Shown here in pieces: positions 1 through 7,371 of a stretch of 64,000 bases of DNA (positions are counted from its first letter, which is position 1; each line of letters opens with the position of its first letter). The stretch is from Methylotenera sp. Lineage in GTDB: Bacteria > Pseudomonadota > Gammaproteobacteria > Burkholderiales > Methylophilaceae. The notes below the pieces were generated by a model. That model saw only the letters and a list, made by a program, of their open reading frames with translations. It had not been told where the DNA came from and searched no databases. The DNA is taken from positions 1 to 64,000 of the forward strand of contig JADGRO010000012.1 in the NCBI GenBank assembly GCA_017880905.1. Reading direction: 5' to 3'. Made by a program: the position numbers and the translations under genes.

Positions 1-130
1 ACTCTGTGAGTTTTTTATCTGCTGTTCTACGTGTAAGCTTGTTACGCATTCTGCTTTGTAAGCGTTCTACTTGCTCATTGCTTAGTTTTTTTGCTTTTGC
101 CAGATACTGGTCATCGGGCTTTCGTTTCAT
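1..130 (-). CDS. Small basic protein of unknown function, N-terminal 43 residues only
   Basis: An open frame starts with ATG at 130-128 and runs off the left edge without a stop. A good ribosome binding site (AGGGGG) lies about 8 nt upstream. The visible peptide begins MKRKPDDQYL and is rich in Lys and Arg. It looks like one long charged helix (repeated K, R, E and Q, ending in TRRTADKKLTE) and has no signal peptide or membrane segment. I do not recognise a named family. It is divergent from the ParA-like gene, with a 170-bp AT-rich gap between them. The start and ribosome binding site make it a likely real gene; its function is open. Confidence 0.6.
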   Translation of the reverse strand, partial: MKRKPDDQYLAKAKKLSNEQVERLQSRMRNKLTRRTADKKLTE

Positions 131-244
131 TCCTCATCCCCCTCAATTTTTTTATATTACAAAATTATGCAAGTATAGGCGACTTAAAGTTTATGTGTGT
201 TACATTTTTATGACAGCGAATAGATGCTTAATTACTTGAATTTA

Positions 245-263
245 ATCATAAATAACGTATGAT
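245..263. promoter_or_regulatory. Inverted repeat in the gap upstream of the ParA-like gene
   Basis: The arms ATCATA and TATGAT are separated by 7 bases, 38 bp before the GTG start of the ParA-like gene, in AT-rich DNA between two divergent genes. It could be an operator for either one. No matching DNA-binding protein is encoded nearby, so the role is a guess from position and symmetry. Confidence 0.25.
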
Positions 264-300
264 GAAACTATTTATACTGTTTTAAATATTGGGGCAAAGC

Positions 301-906
301 GTGAAAAATATTTTAATCGCCAACCCTAAAGACGGTAGCGGCAAAAGCACACTGGCCACTAACTTGGCTGGTTATTTTGCGACGCGTGGTAAACAGGTAT
401 TGCTGGCAGATTTAGACCGTCAGCAATCGTCATCCAATTGGCTGGAGCGCCGCCCAGCCGATGCCCCGCAAATTTACGCTAACAGCAAGCAGGCTTCAAA
501 ACTTGATTGGATTATTACCGGTTCGCCAGCCGGGTTGCGTGATGACAAGCTTAGCAATGCGGTTAATGCGGCTGATTGCGTGATTGTGCCGATTCAACCA
601 TCTGCTTTTGATATTGGCGCCACCAGCGATTTTTTGGATGTGTTGGAGGAAGAAAAAAGCATACGTAAAAACAAGACTTTTGTGGCGCTGGCGGGTATGC
701 GCGTTAACCTGCGTACGCATTCTGCAGTAAAATTGGCAGAATTTATGCGAGAGGCCAATTTACCGGTATTGGCTTATCTGCGCAACACGCAAGTTTATGT
801 AATGGCGTCAGAACAAGGGTTAAGCATATTTGATATGCGCCCTTCCCTTGTTGAGCAAGATATTGCGCAGTGGAAGCGCCTGTTGCAATGGGTTTCAAAG
901 GTTTAG
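301..906 (+). CDS. Orphan ParA-family (MinD/ParA/Soj) ATPase-like protein with degenerate Walker B
   Basis: This ParA-type deviant P-loop protein has about 201 residues. GTG at 301 is preferred over TTG at 289 because GGGGC lies just upstream of it and the protein then begins MKNILIANP, as relatives do. The deviant Walker A motif is K10-D-G-S-G-K-S-T17, keeping the signature lysine. The A' motif D37-L-D39 is present. In the Walker B stretch, relatives read I-(V/I)-D-(S/T)-P-A-G, whereas this protein reads I-I-T-G74-S-P-A-G, so the Mg/water-coordinating Asp is a Gly. There is no parB or parS gene nearby, so this is not a standard partition locus. Such orphans usually position a cargo on the nucleoid or pole. 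Normal ATP turnover is doubtful here. Confidence 0.8.
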   Translation: MKNILIANPKDGSGKSTLATNLAGYFATRGKQVLLADLDRQQSSSNWLERRPADAPQIYANSKQASKLDWIITGSPAGLRDDKLSNAVNAADCVIVPIQPSAFDIGATSDFLDVLEEEKSIRKNKTFVALAGMRVNLRTHSAVKLAEFMREANLPVLAYLRNTQVYVMASEQGLSIFDMRPSLVEQDIAQWKRLLQWVSKV

Positions 907-923
907 AATAGAATTAGGCTTGT

Positions 924-943
924 TGGCGGGCTTGCACCCGCCA
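924..943. other. GC-rich hairpin between convergent genes
   Basis: A 7-bp perfect stem (TGGCGGG/CCCGCCA) with a 6-nt loop lies between the 3' ends of the ParA-like gene and the AHSA1 gene. Neither strand has a T-run after the stem, so it is not a standard intrinsic terminator. It may stabilise message ends or be a weak bidirectional terminator. Confidence 0.35.
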
Positions 944-958
944 TCGCTACCAACCACC

Positions 959-1408
959 CTATTTGGCACAATCCGAATCATGGCCAGCCCAAGTGTCAAG
1001 TGCTTTGCCTGTTTCCAAAAAGGTTTTCATGCTGGAGAGCACGCGCGGCCAGCCTTTAGCCACGGCTTCTGCCATGCTTGAGCCGGCCTTAAAGTTACCG
1101 TGCATCACATTCATGCGTACCATGTCTTCGATAGTGTCGATTTCGAATGTGACGCGGGATTCGTCAGTCGGATTCGCAGGGTTAGCCCATGACAGCACCA
1201 AACGATTAGGCGGCACGCTCTCCAGCACTTGACCGACAATTCTAGCCTGCCCTTCACTGGTGACGTGTTGCCATGTTGAACCTACTTTCCAATCGGAAAC
1301 ATTATCATGCCCCCAATATTGGCGTGTGAACTCAGGGTTTGTAATGGCAGCCCAAACCTTCTCTGCTGTGGTTTTAATGTAGGTGGTGTAGATATAATCA
1401 TTGCTCAT
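959..1408 (-). CDS. SRPBCC/AHSA1-domain protein, partner of ArsR repressor
   Basis: A protein of about 149 residues of the activator-of-Hsp90 ATPase homologue-1-like (AHSA1, START/Bet v 1 fold) family. The N-terminal strand leads into a W-A-A-I-T-N-P segment typical of these proteins. ATG at 1408 is chosen over ATG at 1414 because AAGGAG sits 7 nt before the former and almost touches the latter. The gene begins inside the last codons of the arsR-type gene, so the two are translationally coupled. In this widespread pair the AHSA1 protein is thought to bind a hydrophobic ligand, and the ArsR partner controls both genes. The ligand cannot be read from the sequence. Confidence 0.85.
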   Translation of the reverse strand: MSNDYIYTTYIKTTAEKVWAAITNPEFTRQYWGHDNVSDWKVGSTWQHVTSEGQARIVGQVLESVPPNRLVLSWANPANPTDESRVTFEIDTIEDMVRMNVMHGNFKAGSSMAEAVAKGWPRVLSSMKTFLETGKALDTWAGHDSDCAK

Positions 1409-1730
1409 GGTCATTCTCCTTTAATGATTGTTTAAGGTTATGTAGTGCTTGCAGCCGTTTTTGTTCAAATTGGCCTATCCAGCACATATAGATTTCGTTG
1501 ATCGGCACCGGATTAAGGTAATGCAGTTTTTCACGCCCCTGCTTTACGGTGACGACGAGATTCGCCGCTTCCAGCAAAACAAGATGTTTGGTTACTGCCT
1601 GACGACTCATAGCGTGATCCGCACAAAGCTCGCCTAACGTCAGCCCGTTTTTCTTGCGTAGTTTATCCAACAGCTGCCTGCGGCTGGCATCAGCCAGAGC
1701 TTTGAATACTTTGTCTTCGTCAGTAACCAT
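1398..1730 (-). CDS. ArsR-family winged-helix repressor
   Basis: A 110-residue ArsR/SmtB-type winged-helix protein. The first half carries the F-K-A-L-A-D-A-S-R-R-Q-L-L-D helix, and the recognition segment is M-S-R-Q-A-V-T-K-H-L. No cysteine metal site of the arsenic or zinc sensors is visible, so this belongs to the metal-independent class that pairs with AHSA1 proteins. Starts at GTG 1736 and ATG 1730 are both open. ATG 1730 is preferred because the predicted transcript begins at about that base, which makes the message leaderless. Autoregulation is strongly suggested by the inverted repeat that fills the promoter spacer. Confidence 0.9.
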   Translation of the reverse strand: MVTDEDKVFKALADASRRQLLDKLRKKNGLTLGELCADHAMSRQAVTKHLVLLEAANLVVTVKQGREKLHYLNPVPINEIYMCWIGQFEQKRLQALHNLKQSLKENDHEQ

Positions 1731-1736
1731 GCGCAC

Positions 1737-1766
1737 ATTATATGCAACTATTTAGTTGCATGTCAA
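1737..1766 (-). promoter_or_regulatory. arsR-AHSA1 promoter with operator filling the spacer
   Basis: On the minus strand, a perfect -35 TTGACA (1766-1761) and a perfect -10 TATAAT (1742-1737) are separated by 18 bp. The whole spacer is the inverted repeat TGCAACTA-AA-TAGTTGCA, and each arm extends by one more base into the hexamers. ArsR-type repressors bind symmetric sites of this type, so bound repressor would block polymerase directly. The transcription start predicted 6-8 nt after the -10 falls on or beside ATG 1730, which predicts a leaderless mRNA. Confidence 0.85.
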
Positions 1767-1841
1767 GCAAAAAAAGATTATAGATATAAAATATTTATGT
1801 TGACTGTATATTTATAAACAGAATTTCGTCTTAATGCTTGA

Positions 1842-1850
1842 TGTTATAAT
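1842..1850 (+). promoter_or_regulatory. Extended -10 promoter element for the GT9-PAP2 gene group
   Basis: TGT-TATAAT is an extended -10 element (TG, one base, then TATAAT), with no convincing -35 hexamer upstream. It would give a leader of about 60 nt before ATG 1918. It is the only good promoter signal in the gap and faces the four-gene plus-strand envelope group. Confidence 0.5.
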
Positions 1851-1917
1851 CTCGCGCATCAATTAAAAGTTGTCGGGATTGCGCCCGCAAGCGATTTAAA
1901 GGTGTTTCAAAGCAAAT

Positions 1918-3159
1918 ATGAATATAGACCTGATGCGCAAGGTGGATTACTTTGCAGGCGTTCCCTTATGCCTCTTGGCGACCTTATTCACCAAGCTTGC
2001 AGACCTATTTGCAACACAAAAATCGCAAGCCCCCCATAACGTTTTATTTGTCGAACTCTCTGAAATGGGTAGCGCCATTTTGGTGGATCCCACCATGCGC
2101 AAAATACAAAAAGCCGCCAAAGCCAATTTGTATTTTGTGATTTTTAAAGGCAATGCGGCCAGCTTGCGCTTGCTGGATACTGTGCCTGTTGCCAATATAT
2201 TCACTATCTGCGAAGATAATTTGTGGAATTTAGCGATTGATAGCCTGCGCTTTTTATTGTGGACGCGCAAAAACAACATTGATACGGTGATAGATTTAGA
2301 GCTATTTTCGCGTTACAGCGCCCTGCTTACAGGGCTTAGCGGCGCGGTTAATCGCGTTGGCTATCATGCGTTTCATAACGAGGGACTATACCGAGGAGCC
2401 ATGCTGACGCACCGCGTGGCCTATAACCCGACGCTGCACATCGCCAAAAGCTTTATCGCGCTGGTAAATGCGGCTTTATCCAATAAACAAGAGCTGCCCT
2501 ACTCCAAAACCTTAATTGATGACAGCGAGATTAAGCTTGCTCGCGCGCCAGTGGATGCAAGCATGCAGGCGGCCATGCACAGCCGCATTCGCAAGGAATA
2601 TCCACAATATGATGAAAAACGCCACCGCATTGTGTTAATCAACCCCAATGCCAGCGACCTGCTGCCGCAACGGCGCTGGATGCCAGAGCATTTTGTTGCG
2701 GTGATGCGTGATTTACTAGCGAATAGCGCAGATTTGCTGGTACTGATTACCGGCGCGCCTGCCGAGCATGAGCAAGCGCAAGGCTTAAAAGAACAAGTTG
2801 CACACGAGCGTTGTGTGAATTTTGCCGGCCGCCAAACAATAGAAGAACTGCCCGCGCTTTATCAAATCGCCGAATTGATGCTCACCAACGATTCCGGCCC
2901 AGGGCATTTTTCATCGGTAACCGATTTGCGCACGTTTGTGCTGTTTGGCCCGGAAACGCCGCAGTTATATGGCTCTTTGGGCAACAGCACGCCCATTTAT
3001 GCTGGGTTAGCATGCTCGCCCTGTGTGAGCGCCACCAACCACCGCAAAACGCCTTGTAGCGACAATGTGTGCTTGCAAGTGATTAAACCAGAAACAGTAC
3101 TAGTTCAATTGCGCCAAGTTTTGGTTAAGAAACAGTCACAGCGCAAAGCAAAAGCATAA
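1918..3159 (+). CDS. Glycosyltransferase family 9 (heptosyltransferase-like)
   Basis: A 413-residue GT9 (ADP-heptose:LPS heptosyltransferase superfamily) protein. It has a GT-B fold: an N-terminal domain beginning N-V-L-F-V-E-L-S-E-M-G after a hydrophobic N-terminus, and a C-terminal donor domain with L-I-N-P-N-A-S, then L-T-N-D-S-G-P-G-H, the family's nucleotide-sugar binding motif. A late Cys pair (C-S-P-C) is also seen in many relatives. These enzymes add heptose or another sugar to the LPS core on the cytoplasmic face. First gene of a plus-strand group with a GT39 protein, a flippase-like protein and a PAP2 phosphatase, spaced by 10-30 bp, so probably one operon. Donor and acceptor are not determinable. 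Confidence 0.85.
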   Translation: MNIDLMRKVDYFAGVPLCLLATLFTKLADLFATQKSQAPHNVLFVELSEMGSAILVDPTMRKIQKAAKANLYFVIFKGNAASLRLLDTVPVANIFTICEDNLWNLAIDSLRFLLWTRKNNIDTVIDLELFSRYSALLTGLSGAVNRVGYHAFHNEGLYRGAMLTHRVAYNPTLHIAKSFIALVNAALSNKQELPYSKTLIDDSEIKLARAPVDASMQAAMHSRIRKEYPQYDEKRHRIVLINPNASDLLPQRRWMPEHFVAVMRDLLANSADLLVLITGAPAEHEQAQGLKEQVAHERCVNFAGRQTIEELPALYQIAELMLTNDSGPGHFSSVTDLRTFVLFGPETPQLYGSLGNSTPIYAGLACSPCVSATNHRKTPCSDNVCLQVIKPETVLVQLRQVLVKKQSQRKAKA

Positions 3160-3173
3160 AATAATCCCCGATA

Positions 3174-5150
3174 ATGAACCTGATTAGCCTATTTAAAGCA
3201 GATTTTCTTTCGCCTGCCCGCTGCTCGCGGTTGCTGATAGCGAGCTTATTAATAGTGGCGGTCGATATCGCACTATTTTATTTTTTAAACCAACAGGCGT
3301 ATTCGCTTGCATTGGCGCACATGGTAAGCTTTCTTTGTGCTTCTGTTGTGGGGTTTGTAGCGCTAAAAATTAAACCAAAACAACTTTTCACCTTTGTGTT
3401 GATCGCTTTGCTGGTAGTGTTGCTGCGCGGTGGGTTACTGGCCTCACTCACGCAAATGACGGCGCTTCCGGTGCTGCTGGCTATCACCATTTGCACGGTA
3501 TTTTCTGCAGCGTTGCTGGTTTTTGGCTACCTTTACGCACAATCACTCGATTTAAAAGCTGACGCAGACTGGAAATATTGGTGCGTTGCGGTGGTGGCTT
3601 ATCTTGTGTTGCTTAAACTTTTATATCTGGGCGCGCCGGAGCTTATTTTTGAAGAAGCGTATTACTGGAATTACGCGCAGCACTTGGATATTGGCTACTT
3701 AGATCATCCACTCATGGTCGCTTGGATTATCAAACTTTTCACCAGTTTACTAGGTACTAACGAGTTTGCGGTACGGTTTGGGGCTTTTTTATGCTGGTTT
3801 ATAACTGCATTCTATGTGCTTAAACTCACGCGAGAAATGTTGACTGAAGCAAGCGCCTATTGGACGCTGGTGCTGGTTGCGGCGCTACCTGCTTATTTTT
3901 CATTTGGCTGGTTTATGAGCCCCGATGCACCGCTCACCGCGTGTTGGGCTGCTGCCATTTACTATACGCATCAAGTTATCGTTAAAGACAATAAAAAAGC
4001 TTGGCTGGGTGTCGGTATCGCAATTGGCTTGGGCATGATATCTAAATACACCATTGCATTTTTAGGCGGTGCTATTGTTTTGTTTCTGCTCATTGATAAG
4101 CCATCCAGAAAATGGTTTACTCGCCCTGAGCCCTATATTGCGCTTGTTATAGCCTGTGTTTTATTTTCACCCGTTATCATCTGGAATATGCAGCACGCAT
4201 GGGCATCGTTTGCCTTTCAAAGCGAAGGCCGCGTTGCTAGCGGGTATCATTTTTCTTTACCGCGCTTTATTAGCAATGTGCTGATTTTTATCACGCCAAT
4301 TGGTGTGATGTCATTTATCGCCGTAGTGAAATACAGAAAAACTATTTTAACGCGCTTTCAAGCCAATATTGATGTGCGACGAAGCTACTTCTTATTGGCT
4401 TGGTTAACGCTGTTTCCTGTCATTGTGTTTGCAATGCTTAGTTTAGTTAGAACAAGCAAACTCAATTGGACCGGGCCATGCTGGCTGGGTTTAATTCCGT
4501 TTTTAGCATTGCTGATTACGCAAAGTCCAACTACAAATACCCCAAAATTACTGGCTTGGAGCCAGCGCGTGTGGCCTGCCACCGTGGTGATTCTAATGCT
4601 GATTTACGGCGCCGGTCTGCACTATTTAAGCTTAGGTTTACCGCTAACAAAATATCCGCAGAACATGCATTTAATGGGCTATCAAGGCTTTGGAGAAGAG
4701 ATTGAGGCTCTAACAACGCAGCTTGAAAAAGACAATCTTGGTAAAAAAGAGGGCGAAAAAATACTGGTTGTGGGCATGGATAGAAACAAAATCGCCAGCG
4801 GATTGGCGTTTTACCGCACAAAATACATCGAAAATAAGCATATAAAAACTGCGCATAATCCTGCATTTGAGACCGCGAACGAGCATTTATTTGGCGGCAT
4901 TGGCTTAATGTATCAATTTTGGTTTCCCGCAGCCACGCAAAACGGCAAAACCTTGTTGTTAGTTAGTGAGAAAATGGATGAATTAAATGGTGAAAGCGTG
5001 CTCTCACGTACCAAGCCAGTGAGTGAGATAAAAGAAATCAACATTTGGAAAAACGGTAAGCAAACGGGCACTTATTACTATAGACTGGTAATAAATTATC
5101 AAGAGAAAGTAACGGATAAACACCCAATAGTTGATTCCAGCGACGATTAA
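3174..5150 (+). CDS. GtrA-like domain fused to PMT/GT39 membrane glycosyltransferase
   Basis: A 658-residue polytopic membrane protein in two parts. Residues about 1-125 form four hydrophobic segments resembling GtrA, a small membrane protein linked to polyprenyl-phosphate sugar translocation. From about residue 140 comes an ArnT/PMT-type glycosyltransferase with E-E-A-Y-Y-W-N-Y, then Y-L-D-H-P, the first-loop acidic motif of the family, and a soluble periplasmic C-terminal tail. PMT-type enzymes take a sugar from an undecaprenyl-phosphate carrier in the periplasm and pass it to lipid A, protein or another acceptor. The fusion suggests that translocation and transfer are coupled. An LPS or lipid A acceptor is inferred from the adjacent GT9 and PAP2 genes. 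Confidence 0.85.
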   Translation: MNLISLFKADFLSPARCSRLLIASLLIVAVDIALFYFLNQQAYSLALAHMVSFLCASVVGFVALKIKPKQLFTFVLIALLVVLLRGGLLASLTQMTALPVLLAITICTVFSAALLVFGYLYAQSLDLKADADWKYWCVAVVAYLVLLKLLYLGAPELIFEEAYYWNYAQHLDIGYLDHPLMVAWIIKLFTSLLGTNEFAVRFGAFLCWFITAFYVLKLTREMLTEASAYWTLVLVAALPAYFSFGWFMSPDAPLTACWAAAIYYTHQVIVKDNKKAWLGVGIAIGLGMISKYTIAFLGGAIVLFLLIDKPSRKWFTRPEPYIALVIACVLFSPVIIWNMQHAWASFAFQSEGRVASGYHFSLPRFISNVLIFITPIGVMSFIAVVKYRKTILTRFQANIDVRRSYFLLAWLTLFPVIVFAMLSLVRTSKLNWTGPCWLGLIPFLALLITQSPTTNTPKLLAWSQRVWPATVVILMLIYGAGLHYLSLGLPLTKYPQNMHLMGYQGFGEEIEALTTQLEKDNLGKKEGEKILVVGMDRNKIASGLAFYRTKYIENKHIKTAHNPAFETANEHLFGGIGLMYQFWFPAATQNGKTLLLVSEKMDELNGESVLSRTKPVSEIKEINIWKNGKQTGTYYYRLVINYQEKVTDKHPIVDSSDD

Positions 5151-5177
5151 TATAAACTACATATATCAATTAAAACA

Positions 5178-6110
5178 ATGTCTTCTGTTAATAACTTAAT
5201 CAAATTTATAGTTAGAGCAATCATCACAGTGGTAATCCTGATGCTGATTATGCGATCGATTGATGCAGAGCAGGCATGGAAGGTGCTGAAACAAACTCGG
5301 CTGGATTTTTTGGCAATAGCGCTCGTCTTGCAATTTGGCAGCACGGCCGTATCTGCTTATCGCTGGCAAATCATTATGCGTAATTTGGGGTTTGGCCAAA
5401 CATTTTCGTTTTATTGGCGCAGTTATTTTAAAGGTATGTTCTTCAATCAAGGCCTGCCAACCAGCATTGGCGGGGATGCTGTCAGAGTGCTTGATGTTTC
5501 TAGCTGCGGCTTTCGCAAACGTGATGCACTTTACGGTGTGATGGTTGATCGCATCATCGGGCTTGGTGCGCTAATGTCGTTCACACTTGTTGCGTATCTT
5601 ATTAACCCTACTCTATTACCTGCGCAAATTTATCGGCCAATTCTGTTATTAATCACTGTGGGTGCACTTGGTTTTGTAAGTATCTTTCTTTTAAGTCGTG
5701 CGAAATGGCTAAATCGTTACCCAAAGCTGGAGATTTTGAGCATTATTTCCACGCGTTTACGTCAGGCGTTTTCTTCGCATCAATTCCATTTAATTGGCAC
5801 GTCGCTTATTATCCCTTTGCTGGCCATGTTGGGATTTTTTGCCACCGGCTGGGCACTTGGTTTAAGATATGACCTAATGACTTATTTCGCTATAGTGCCA
5901 CCGGCGCTGGTGTTGACCATTGTTCCTATTTCCATTGCAGGCTGGGGGGTACGCGAAGGCACTTTGGTGGGCTTGTTTTCATTAATCGGGGCGAATAAAA
6001 CGACTGTACTAATGATGTCATTGCTATATGGATTAACGCTGATTGTGGTGAGCTTGCCGGGTCTTGTCACCTATCTTAAAGGCCGTCAGCACAAATTAGA
6101 TCCTATTTAG
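5178..6110 (+). CDS. Flippase-like membrane protein, lysylphosphatidylglycerol synthase TM domain family
   Basis: A 310-residue protein with about eight hydrophobic segments and the hallmarks of the UPF0104/YbhN (LPG synthase transmembrane) family: a conserved Y-R-W-Q-I-I-M-R segment near residue 57, the loop N-Q-G-L-P-T-S-I-G-G-D-A-V-R, then P-I-S-I-A-G-W-G-V-R-E-G near the C-terminus. Relatives include the flippase half of MprF and AglD-type proteins. This one has no synthase domain, so a transport or lipid-handling role is likely. It sits 27 bp after the GT39 gene and 10 bp before the PAP2 gene. No clear ribosome binding site is seen, which fits coupled translation. Confidence 0.85.
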   Translation: MSSVNNLIKFIVRAIITVVILMLIMRSIDAEQAWKVLKQTRLDFLAIALVLQFGSTAVSAYRWQIIMRNLGFGQTFSFYWRSYFKGMFFNQGLPTSIGGDAVRVLDVSSCGFRKRDALYGVMVDRIIGLGALMSFTLVAYLINPTLLPAQIYRPILLLITVGALGFVSIFLLSRAKWLNRYPKLEILSIISTRLRQAFSSHQFHLIGTSLIIPLLAMLGFFATGWALGLRYDLMTYFAIVPPALVLTIVPISIAGWGVREGTLVGLFSLIGANKTTVLMMSLLYGLTLIVVSLPGLVTYLKGRQHKLDPI

Positions 6111-6120
6111 TAACTGCCAG

Positions 6121-6936
6121 ATGAAGACACCCTCAACCAATACAAATGAACTGTTCCAAGCGCGCTGGTACTGGCGCGAGCTCATTATTTGTAATCTGTT
6201 AGCGGTGTTAATACTTGCAAGCTGGCTGTGGCAACCAACAAGGCAGTTATGGGATGCGTTTGATTTACGACTGTTTCATTGGTTAAACGCACCACTTGCC
6301 ACGCATCCGATTTGGGCGAGAATTTGGGCGATTGGCAATATGCGCCCTATTGATGTAACTGTTGGCTTGATTATGCTCGTAACTATCATTAAAAGTAACT
6401 GGGTTTTTAGCGGCACGCAAGTGCGCCGCGCGTTTTACGCTTTTTTTGCACTGTTACTGCTGTTGTTGTTCATCCGCATCGTATTATTTGATGAAATACT
6501 AAAATTGATGCATTGGCAGAGATCAAGCCCGTCTCTAGTTGTTGAAGGTGCTGTGCGGCTAACGTCATTGTTCCCAGGTTGGGAGCAAAAATGGTACCTA
6601 AAAGATAGTTCCAAACAATGCTTTCCGGGCGACCATGCCTCGGTTTTATTTATTTGGACAGCAATGCTGCTATTTTTTGCGCGTGGCAAGGCATTGTTCT
6701 TTGTTTGGCTACTCACCATTTTATACTTGTTGCCAAGGCTCATTGCTGGCGCGCATTGGGGATCGGACGTGTTTGTAGGTGGAGCGTTTCTTAGTTTGCT
6801 TGCCTTTAGTTGGGGCTTTTACACACCTTATGCCGCCAAATCACAAGATTTGTTAGAGCGTTTAACCGCGCCCATCATACAACCTTTGGCAAAGCTACCC
6901 TTTCTGCGCAATATCAGTTTTATTTCCGGGCGTTAA
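6121..6936 (+). CDS. PAP2-superfamily membrane phosphatase
   Basis: A 271-residue PAP2-type integral membrane acid phosphatase with about six hydrophobic segments. Motif 2 is F-P-G-D-H-A-S (around residue 168), carrying the catalytic His. Motif 3 is P-R-L-I-A-G-A-H-W-G-S-D-V, with the nucleophilic His and its partner Asp; the Arg of the usual S-R pair is kept and the Ser is Pro. Motif 1 is not clear. Family members dephosphorylate undecaprenyl pyrophosphate, lipid A 1-phosphate or phosphatidylglycerol phosphate on the periplasmic side. Next to GT9, PMT and a flippase-like gene, recycling of a lipid carrier or editing of lipid A phosphate is likely. Its 3' end overlaps the convergent EamA-type gene by 17 bp. 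Confidence 0.85.
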   Translation: MKTPSTNTNELFQARWYWRELIICNLLAVLILASWLWQPTRQLWDAFDLRLFHWLNAPLATHPIWARIWAIGNMRPIDVTVGLIMLVTIIKSNWVFSGTQVRRAFYAFFALLLLLLFIRIVLFDEILKLMHWQRSSPSLVVEGAVRLTSLFPGWEQKWYLKDSSKQCFPGDHASVLFIWTAMLLFFARGKALFFVWLLTILYLLPRLIAGAHWGSDVFVGGAFLSLLAFSWGFYTPYAAKSQDLLERLTAPIIQPLAKLPFLRNISFISGR

Positions 6937-7354
6937 GGGTTATATCACTGGCACGGGGATGCGCATCATCTGAGATGACAAAAACTCCTGCGACAATAAA
7001 AACGATCCCCACCAATTGATACCAATGTAGCGGTTCGTTCAAAAACAAGGTAGCGCTTAGCGGAATGGTTACATACACCAGCGATGTCATGGGGTGGGCA
7101 AAGCTCAAATCTACTTTTGAAATGAGTTTGAGCCAAATAAAAAGCGCAAAAATAAGTGTAATCACTCCACAAATGACATATGGATTAACCGCCAACTGCA
7201 AGCAGTAACGCCAAATGCCGCTTATATTTTGCGTAGTAAACTCACCCAAATGCGTAACCGCAATTTTGAATGCCAGTTGTGCGAACGTATCAAATAACAA
7301 TAATAATGCAATCAAAACAATAACTTGTATGTTTACTAATTTTGAAAATTGCAT
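6920..7354 (-). CDS. Half-size EamA/SMR-type four-helix membrane protein (ArnF-like)
   Basis: A 144-residue protein with four hydrophobic helices, the size of one EamA repeat. Helix 3/4 carries the L-S-F-A-H-P-M-T-S-L-V-Y and L-N-E-P-L-H-W-Y-Q-L-V-G-I segments typical of the drug/metabolite transporter superfamily. Half-size members work as dimers; ArnE/ArnF form a heterodimer that flips undecaprenyl-phosphate-aminoarabinose. It is the last gene of the nine-gene minus-strand run and follows the FemAB-like gene by 17 bp. A second half-size protein is encoded in the same run at 10981-11367, so the two may pair. The cargo is unknown. Confidence 0.8.
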   Translation of the reverse strand: MQFSKLVNIQVIVLIALLLLFDTFAQLAFKIAVTHLGEFTTQNISGIWRYCLQLAVNPYVICGVITLIFALFIWLKLISKVDLSFAHPMTSLVYVTIPLSATLFLNEPLHWYQLVGIVFIVAGVFVISDDAHPRASDITLNARK

Positions 7355-7371
7355 ATTTTCTTACTTGGTTT

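Noticed and set aside
6-239. A plus-strand open frame at the left edge
   Set aside because: It lacks a ribosome binding site and lies opposite a better minus-strand gene start (ATG 130 with AGGGGG). Its sequence has no domain pattern.
924-943. A rho-independent terminator after the ParA-like gene
   Set aside because: The stem is good but no T-run follows on either strand, so I report it only as a hairpin.
1829-1842. CTTAATG-CTTGATG in front of the GT9 gene, similar to a PmrA-type box
   Set aside because: The half-site period is 7 bp, not 11, so it does not match the box in front of the operons.
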